NCBI GenBank assembly: GCA_963784805.1
Contig: CAWASR010000009.1
Coordinates: 186,001-250,000, forward strand
DNA from: Roseiarcus sp963784805
Lineage (GTDB): Bacteria > Pseudomonadota > Alphaproteobacteria > Rhizobiales > Beijerinckiaceae
DNA: 64,000 bases
Direction: 5' to 3'
In this document: one piece after another, positions 58,381 through 64,000 of the stretch
Position numbering within the stretch: the first letter of the stretch is position 1
Layout of the letters: every line of letters starts with the position of its first letter
Translations under genes and position numbers: made by a program
Notes under the pieces: model-generated
The model's database searches: none
What the model was told of the DNA's origin: nothing
What the model saw: the letters and a program-made list of their open reading frames with translations, nothing else

Positions 58381-58884
58381 TTAGCTTCTCGGCGTCGGCT
58401 TTTCTTGCGCGTCGGCGCGGTAGCGGAAGTCGCAATGGGTCGCGCCGCCCATGATCGTCTGCGTCCGGGTGAGCTTGATGCGCGGATCGTAGCCCTCGCA
58501 GAAGGCGCCGTCGCGGTTGCAGGAGAGGAGGTCGCCGATGTCGCCGAGGCCCATGGCGCGATAGGCCTCGGCGTAGCGGCAGCGCGTGACGTTGAAGTCG
58601 AACACGCCCGGCGCGTCGGCGACGATTTCGATCCTAAGCGCGTCGTCCCTGGTCCACAGATGCTGGATCGCCTTGAAGCTCTCGAGGTCGGCGCCGCCCG
58701 GCGCCCGCCTGGCCAGCTGCGCGCCGGCCTCGACCGCCGCGCTGCGAATGGCGTTGCGCAGGATTGCGCGCGCCTTCTCCTCGCCGACGCTTTTGCGCAT
58801 CTCCTCGTAGATCGGCTTGATGATCGCCGCCTCGATCTTTCGGCGCGCGAGAATGCCAAGCTCGTCGTCTGTCGAAACGTTCAT
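58381..58884 (-). CDS. L-2-amino-thiazoline-4-carboxylic acid hydrolase-like protein
   Basis: 167 residues. It fits the ATC-hydrolase-like family: IIKPIYEEMRKSVGEEKARA, VTRCRYAEAYRAMGLGDIGD, CNRDGAFCEGYDPRIKLTRT and MGGATHCDFRYR, with conserved cysteines and Asp/Arg. The family was named for an enzyme of cysteine production from the thiazoline; most members, like this one, have unproven activity. It lies 46 bases upstream of the SIMPL gene on the same strand and is probably co-transcribed. Confidence 0.8.
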   Translation of the reverse strand: MNVSTDDELGILARRKIEAAIIKPIYEEMRKSVGEEKARAILRNAIRSAAVEAGAQLARRAPGGADLESFKAIQHLWTRDDALRIEIVADAPGVFDFNVTRCRYAEAYRAMGLGDIGDLLSCNRDGAFCEGYDPRIKLTRTQTIMGGATHCDFRYRADAQEKPTPRS

Positions 58885-59075
58885 GGCCCAGGAGCCTGCG
58901 CCGGCCGCGCGGCAAGTGTCAAATTCCGTCCTTGGCCGGCGACCGGCCGCTTGGCGAGCGGCGACGCATGAACCGCGCGGACTTGACAGGCGTCGGCGCC
59001 AACAGAGAGTTTCCTGCTTAAGCCGGCTTCGAGCCTGGAGGAATCGCCTGCGCGCGCCCGAGAGGAGACCGACCC

Positions 59076-59474
59076 ATGCCGATCGTCGGAATGGATCATT
59101 TCACCATCCTCACTGCCAACGCCTCCGAGACGGTCGCGTTCTACCGCGACATTCTCGGATTCACGCCCGGGCCGCGGCCGGCGTTCTCGTTCCCCGGCGC
59201 CTGGCTCTACAACGACGGCAGGGCCGTGCTTCATGTCGTTGAAAAGGCTTCCATTCCGAAGGGCGGCGGGGTGCTCGACCACATTGCCTTCTTTGGCGCC
59301 GACCTGGCCAGTTTCGTCGCCAGGTTGAAGGCGCGCGGGCTCAAATACGATCTGCGCCGGCTGCCGGAATCCGGCCACGCCGCCGGGACCTGGCAACTGT
59401 TCTTCTTCGATCCGAGCGGCGCCCGGGTCGAGATCGATTTCGCGGCGACGGAGAGCGTGGAGACGCCGGCCTGA
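59076..59474 (+). CDS. VOC family (glyoxalase/bleomycin-resistance-like) protein
   Basis: 132 residues. VOC pattern: MDHFTILTANASETVAFYRD with a first metal histidine, VLDHIAFFGADLASFVARL with a second histidine, and LFFFDPSGARVEIDF with the glutamate ligand. Substrate unknown. GAGAGGAGACCGACCC precedes the ATG at 59076. It stands alone, with a divergent operon upstream and the non-coding element downstream. Confidence 0.9.
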   Translation: MPIVGMDHFTILTANASETVAFYRDILGFTPGPRPAFSFPGAWLYNDGRAVLHVVEKASIPKGGGVLDHIAFFGADLASFVARLKARGLKYDLRRLPESGHAAGTWQLFFFDPSGARVEIDFAATESVETPA

Positions 59475-59604
59475 AGCGACGCGGCCTTCGACGCCGAATT
59501 GCCCAATGTTGACGGCGCCTCGATTGCGGCGGCGCTTGGTGGCGTGGTCATGCCGGCCAATCGGTTCGTCTGGGACCTCACCAATAACTAATGCTAAAAG
59601 CGCA
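59475..59604. other. Intergenic part before the dispersed element
   Basis: First part of a 589-base gene-free stretch (59475-60063) between convergent genes. It contains a short run that reads like a gene end, TTCGTCTGGGACCTCACCAA near 59567, but no supported gene. The remainder of the gap after 59850 likewise holds nothing recognisable. Confidence 0.35.
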
Positions 59605-59850
59605 ACATTTTCTTCCTGAAAAGCCGAACCTGTGTTACGATCGCCTTGGCGTCGAACCCGGGGCCGCTTGTCCCGCCGTCGGCGGGACGGGTTGGGCGGG
59701 GATAAGGAGCCGGGGAGAAAAATCTATTTGGATTCGCGTCTAAACCATTGAAAAGGCTTAAGTCGCGGAAGGGAATCATTTGGATTCCGCTTCCGCGAGC
59801 TTGGATTCCGCTTCCGCTGGCTTGGATTACGTTTCCGCGGGCTTGGGTCT
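59605..59850. repeat. Dispersed non-coding element, copy B (between convergent genes)
   Basis: Related to 37640-37931. Head: ATTTTCTTC followed by TGTTACGATC (59607-59643). Then a hairpin GTCCCGCC-GTC-GGCGGGAC (59670-59688), absent in copy A. Core: TATTTGGATTCGCGTCTAAA...TCGCGGAAGGGAATC (59727-59777). Tail: three 21-nt units ending in GCTT. The element lies between the convergent ends of the VOC and baeRF genes, as copy A lies between convergent ends. Confidence 0.55.
59782..59844. repeat. Three tandem 21-nt units in copy B
   Basis: GGATTCCGCTTCCGCGAGCTT at 59782-59802, a variant with CTGGCTT at 59803-59823, and a variant GGATTACGTTTCCGCGGGCTT at 59824-59844, then a decayed fourth copy. No internal open frame is conserved. 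Confidence 0.85.
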
Positions 59851-60063
59851 GCTTGTCATGGCCGGGGAGGTTTGATCGCGCGATGAGTCATCCCCGGATG
59901 GCCTCAGTATTATTGCTTTTTGACCCGGCTTGCCGCAAAGAGCCGCGCCTGAAAAGGGCGAGCCCGGATCAAGGAAAATGCGCAACAACTTCATCGTTCA
60001 GTCCGATTGCGGCCCCTCAAAACAGCGCTCGTGGAGTTGGTGGATCCACGATTTGCCCCCGGC

Positions 60064-61185
60064 TTACACTGCGTATCGAAGAATGGCCGCGAGTTCGCCG
60101 CCGTCGGGAATGTCCGGGCGACGCGCCGCGACAATTCGCGCGCCGGAGAGCCAGGCGCGGCGGGCGATCTCGTCGGTCACGCTGTAGCTTGCGCCGTCGG
60201 CTTTCTCGGCGAACGTGACCGCGCCGTCCTCTTCGCCGACCGCGCCCGGCACATCCGCGTCCATGTCGACGATCAACGCATCGATCGCGCCGAAGGTCGC
60301 GGCGCGCGCGGCGAGCGCAATGTCGGCGGTCGCCCGGGCTTGACTTTTGCGCTTGGCGTAGAGCGCGCCCAGGTCCTTGATTTCGGCGCCGTAGAGGTTG
60401 TCGAGCACGTGCCGCGCGGCGTCCGCCAGCTCGTGATCGGGGGTATGGTCGGCGCTGAGTGAAATCGTCTCGCGGACGAGGTGCGGATAGCTGCACACCG
60501 AGCGGAAGATCGAGGCCATCGGCTCGCTCGCGACCACGATCAGCGGCCGCTCGTGACCAGACAGGATTGGACGAAGCGCCCCATCCACGGCGCGCGCGTA
60601 GCGAGTGAGCAGCGCGTTCTCGCTGGTGCTCTCTCCGCTCAGCATATCGCCCTTGCGCTCGATATGGCTGCGGCGTCCAACCGCGTCGGCGGCGCTCTTC
60701 GGCAGGTTCGGCACAGCGACCGAACGCGGCGGCAGGTCGGCATCGAGTTCGACGAGCCGCACCGAGCCTATGCTGATTGGCAGCAGGTACGCGTTATTGG
60801 GAAACGTAACCGCTCGAATCAGCGGTTTCAGGTGATAACGGTCAGAGACTTGGACCAGATTCGTCAGGCGGTTCGGAAGGCGGAAAGTCCGTATGCTTTC
60901 GGGGTCGGCAAAGATGGCGAGACTGTTCGCCTGATCGACCCAGAACGCGTCGTCGTCGATCAGCGCCTCGATCTTCTGTTGGACGGCTTCGACGCTGCGC
61001 TTCGGCGCCTCGGCCTGCGCCATCTCGGCGAGGGCGTGCTTCATGAGGTTCTTGAGTTCGATCCGGTCCGCCTGCGCGTCTTGGGTCAGCGGCGTGGTCC
61101 GAAGGTAGATGGATGCCGACGGATTGCCGCGATGGCCGATGAGGCTCGCGATTTCGGCGCGCGTCGGAAGATCAACATAAAGCAC
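60064..61185 (-). CDS. baeRF-type protein (bacterial relative of eRF1 domains)
   Basis: 373 residues, cytoplasmic, no signal peptide. N-terminal domain MLYVDLPTRAEIASLIGHRG with PSASIYLRTTPLTQDAQADR; a central part with DDDAFWVDQANSLAIFADPE and FRLPNRLTNLVQVSDRYHLK, and a C-terminal RNase-H-like part ending DEIARRAWLSGARIVAARRP and GGELAAILRYAV. This pattern matches bacterial archaeo-eukaryotic release-factor-like (baeRF) proteins, whose proposed role is ribosome-related stress handling. No GGQ motif is present. Function unproven. Confidence 0.75.
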   Translation of the reverse strand: MLYVDLPTRAEIASLIGHRGNPSASIYLRTTPLTQDAQADRIELKNLMKHALAEMAQAEAPKRSVEAVQQKIEALIDDDAFWVDQANSLAIFADPESIRTFRLPNRLTNLVQVSDRYHLKPLIRAVTFPNNAYLLPISIGSVRLVELDADLPPRSVAVPNLPKSAADAVGRRSHIERKGDMLSGESTSENALLTRYARAVDGALRPILSGHERPLIVVASEPMASIFRSVCSYPHLVRETISLSADHTPDHELADAARHVLDNLYGAEIKDLGALYAKRKSQARATADIALAARAATFGAIDALIVDMDADVPGAVGEEDGAVTFAEKADGASYSVTDEIARRAWLSGARIVAARRPDIPDGGELAAILRYAV

Positions 61186-61443
61186 TCGGTTTTTCTCCAG
61201 CTTGATTGCGAGTCACCGCTATCCCATGCGGCGGCTCGGAGGGGAAGCCTGCCGGCCGCCCGAGCGGGGCGCTCGGCGCGCGGTCGACTTTGCCTTCGCC
61301 GACCTCCGCGCCATGCTCCGCTGAGCAAACCATGACCCAATCCGCATTCCTCCCCAGTCCCATATTTCCCAGGCCAGGGCGCGTCCTTGCCTTTTCGACC
61401 GCTTTGCCGCTAAGAGCCGCCGCTCGCCAAACGGGAAGCTTCT

Positions 61444-62301
61444 TTGCGCAACAACGCCGAGGTTAAGGTCGGGCAGGGCCCGCTGGCGGCGCGCTTCGGC
61501 GCCCGGCTGCCGCTGGCGCTGATCGCCGGCCCATGCCAGATCGAAAGCCGGGCGCATGCGCTCGAAATGGCCGCGGCGCTGAAGGAGATCGCGCGGCGCC
61601 GCGCGATCGGCCTCGTCTACAAATCCTCGTTCGACAAGGCCAACCGGACCTCGGGCGGGAGCGCGCGGGGCGTGGGGCTCAAGGCCGCGCTGCCGATCTT
61701 CGCCGAAATCCGCGAGACTTTGGGGCTTCCGATCATCACCGACGTGCATGAGAGCGGCCAGTGCTCACCCGTCGCCGAGGTCGTCGACGCGCTCCAGATC
61801 CCGGCCTTTCTCTGCCGTCAGACCGACCTCCTCGCGGCCGCGGCGGCGACGGGGCGGGCGATCAACGTCAAGAAGGGGCAGTTTCTCGCTCCCTGGGACA
61901 TGAAGAACGTGGTCGCCAAGCTGGACGGGTTCGGCGCGGCCGACATTCTCGTGACCGAACGGGGCGCGAGCTTCGGCTACAATACGCTCGTCTCCGACAT
62001 GCGGGCGCTGCCGATTCTGGCGCGCGAGACCGGCGCGCCGGTCATCTTCGACGCCACCCATTCAGTGCAGCAGCCGGGCGGGCAGGGGACAGCCTCGGGA
62101 GGCGAGCGCGCGTTCGTCCCCATATTGGCGCGCGCGGCGGTGGCGGTCGGCGTCGCCGGCGTTTTCATCGAGACCCATCAGGACCCCGACCACGCGCCCT
62201 CCGACGGGCCGACGATGGTGGCGCTGAAGGACTTCGAGGCGCTGATCGCCGAGTTGCAGGACTTCGACCGGCTCGCCAAGCGCGGATTTGAGCACGACTG
62301 A
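61444..62301 (+). CDS. kdsA: 3-deoxy-8-phosphooctulonate synthase (KDO-8-phosphate synthase)
   Basis: Condenses phosphoenolpyruvate with arabinose-5-phosphate for lipopolysaccharide KDO. 285 residues from a TTG at 61444 (GGGAAGC upstream). Motifs: LIAGPCQIESRAHALEMA, YKSSFDKANRTS, VKKGQFLAPWDMKNV, VTERGASFGYNTLVSDMR and FIETHQDPDHAPSDGPTM. C31 in AGPCQIES points to the metal-dependent class. No kdsB or pyrG neighbour is inside the window. Confidence 0.96.
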   Translation: MRNNAEVKVGQGPLAARFGARLPLALIAGPCQIESRAHALEMAAALKEIARRRAIGLVYKSSFDKANRTSGGSARGVGLKAALPIFAEIRETLGLPIITDVHESGQCSPVAEVVDALQIPAFLCRQTDLLAAAAATGRAINVKKGQFLAPWDMKNVVAKLDGFGAADILVTERGASFGYNTLVSDMRALPILARETGAPVIFDATHSVQQPGGQGTASGGERAFVPILARAAVAVGVAGVFIETHQDPDHAPSDGPTMVALKDFEALIAELQDFDRLAKRGFEHD

Positions 62302-62407
62302 CGGAAACCTGTCACACGGCAGTCGCGCGGCCAATCCCTCGTGAAACGGGTCGCACCGCCCCATATTGGCCGCGAAACCGTGATCAATCGCCAGCGAGGA
62401 GACCGAC

Positions 62408-63845
62408 ATGGCTGAAGCCGCCGCGCTCTGGGATTTGTTGACTCGAGCCGCCGACCCTGAGGTCGCCGCGGCGCTGAGGGCCGAGGTCGAGTTCGGCGCC
62501 GGACCGGGCGCTCAACCGGATCAATCCGCTCGCCTTCGCTGCGGCGCATGGACTGAGCGAGGAGCCGGTGATCGCCGCGCTGGCGCATTCGGCGCGGCTC
62601 GGCCTGTTCGACATGTCCTGGAGCATGGTTTGCCCCGGGTGCGGCGGCGTGCTCGAAACCGGCGCCGCGCTGAAGACCCTCAATCGGTCCGACTATTACT
62701 GCTCGCTGTGTGCGACCGATTACCAACCGACGCTCGACCAGCTGGTCGAGGTCACCTTCACCGTGAACCCGAGGATTCGCAAGATCGCCGCGCATGATCC
62801 GGATTCGCTACCCTACGCCGAATACATGCGCCAGATATTCTGGAGTTCCGGTACCGAGACGCCTGAGGATGTCGAAGGCGTCATCCAAAGGGTGACGCTC
62901 GACGTGATGGAGCTGGCGCCGGGCGAGAGGGCGGCGATGTCGCTGACCTTGCCGAAGGGCTTTGCGATCGTCTTCGATCCGGTCACCCACACCTCGGTTT
63001 TTCTCGACGTCGCCGGCGAGGAGACCCACGAGCGGCGCAGCCTGTCGCTCGCTTTCGCCGACGAACACGCTCACAGCGGCACCGCAACGTTCCAGCCCGG
63101 CCCGGCGCGGATTTCGTTCGAGAACAGGTCCGCGCGCCGGACGTTGCCGGGAATTTGGCTGCATGGCGAGGAGATGGATGCGCTGACCAGCCGGCGCCGG
63201 CCGTTTTTGACCGCGACCCGAATGCTCAGCAACCAGGCCTTTCGCGACCTCTATCGCAGCGGCACTTTCGATCCCGAACAACGCTTCAAGATCACCAGCC
63301 TGACTATCCTGTTCACCGACTTGAGAGGCTCCACCGCGCTCTACGATCGGGTCGGCGATCTCGCCGCTTTCGATCTGGTGCGCAGCCACTTCGGCGCGCT
63401 TCTCACGGCTGTCGCCGGCGAGGGCGGGGCGGTGGTCAAGACCATCGGCGACGCGGTGATGGCGACCTTCCCGACGCCGGAGCGGGCGCTGCGCGCCGCC
63501 ATGCGGATGCGCGAGGCGATGCGCGAGATCAACCAGGCCCGCGGCGGCGAGGATCTCGCGCTCAACATCGGATTGCACGAGGGGCCGTGCCTCGCGGTGA
63601 TGCTCGACGACCGGCAGGACTATTTCGGGCAGACCGTCAACGTCGCCTCGCGCATTCAGGGACTGGCGGACCCCAGCGCGATCCTGGCGACCAAGCCGAT
63701 CGTCGAAAGCTCGGAAGTTGCGCGTCTGGTCGCCGACGCGGGCTACCGGACGACGCCGCGTCACACCTCGCTGCGCGGGGTCAGCGAAGCCTTCGAGATC
63801 TACGAGGTTCGGGAACCGGAGCAGGCCGCCGTCGCCGCCGAATAG
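62408..63845 (+). CDS. Adenylate/guanylate cyclase with DUF5939 domain; frameshifted as given
   Basis: Full length would be 478 residues if one surplus base near 62495-62500 is removed: the first frame from ATG 62408 reads LLTRAADPEVAAALRAEVE, then the second frame continues APDRALNRINPLAFAAAHGL. The N-terminal DUF5939 part has a zinc-like CPGCG and CSLC pair (about residues 76-101). The class III cyclase domain is complete, with metal-binding Asp in TILFTDLRGSTALYDR and KTIGDAVMATF, and GQTVNVASRIQGLA. Without repair, a start inside the gene (for example ATG 62568) would give 425 residues. No membrane segment; soluble cyclase. Confidence 0.85.
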
Positions 63846-64000
63846 GGGCGGGCGTTTTCGTCGGAAGATCGGCGGGGCGGTTGCGCGGGCGAGCGCCAGT
63901 CCGCCCGGTATTGACGCCTCACCAGATCGCAATTGGCGCCGGCCGACACGCGCTCGCCTCGCGCGTCCCCTCGCGGGCGCGAATCCGCACCCGGCCTACC
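63846..64000. other. Window end, nothing recognisable
   Basis: 155 bases after the cyclase stop. No supported gene or RNA. Confidence 0.5.

Overview
The window reads as GC-rich chromosomal DNA of an alphaproteobacterium of the order Hyphomicrobiales (Rhizobiales), possibly near the Beijerinckiaceae/Methylocystaceae. Pointers are the lon-hupB-tRNA-nuo-birA-rnj-mce order, a nuoE with the long C-terminal extension seen in this order, an apparent growth-pole-ring (GPR/RgsE-type) giant protein, and Rhizobiales-style intergenic palindromes. Family placement is inference, because no rRNA is present.

Layout. 1-3300: 3' part of lon, a strong terminator, hupB, tRNA-Val(TAC), a periplasmic ClpP-like protein and tRNA-Asp(GTC). 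3495-19025: a complete 14-gene complex I operon (nuoA to nuoN), with a DUF3291 gene between nuoF and nuoG and two palindromic repeats in its gaps. 19048-27879: birA, rnj, an SDR, mce, an EamA transporter, sdhE and mfd. 27887-37563: an accessory stretch with a VapBC45-like toxin-antitoxin pair, a putative zinc metallopeptidase with small unknown proteins, an ankyrin-repeat secreted protein, and a LysR-regulated redox cassette whose ADH gene has an internal deletion. That cassette lies between two antitoxin remnants. 38021-48819: acyP, thrS, xdhABC, an aldolase-fold protein without its zinc ligands, matB and a cation-efflux protein. 48837-56017: the GPR-like giant protein (one frameshift as given), divergent from an Hpt-domain protein. 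56217-63845: a ferredoxin/ferredoxin-NADP reductase pair, a SIMPL protein, an ATC-hydrolase-like protein, a VOC protein, a baeRF protein, kdsA and an adenylate cyclase (one frameshift as given).

How genes work together. The nuo operon encodes the proton-pumping NADH dehydrogenase. birA and rnj follow it closely on the same strand. The xdh trio encodes a molybdenum hydroxylase and its cofactor-insertion factor. The cupin, carboxymuconolactone-decarboxylase-like, DUF2255, tautomerase and aldo/keto reductase genes form a tight unit under a divergent LysR regulator, with a perfect inverted repeat between them.

Most notable observations: (1) two related non-coding elements (about 37640-37931 and 59605-59850), both between convergent gene ends, each with a conserved head, a conserved core and a short array of 20-22 nt units ending in GCTT; (2) a class II aldolase-fold protein that has lost all three zinc histidines and gained a histone-like basic tail; (3) single-base frameshifts in the giant GPR-like gene and in the cyclase, both in the same 10-base context; (4) an in-frame internal deletion in the zinc ADH; (5) a HELFH metallopeptidase beside unknown small proteins.
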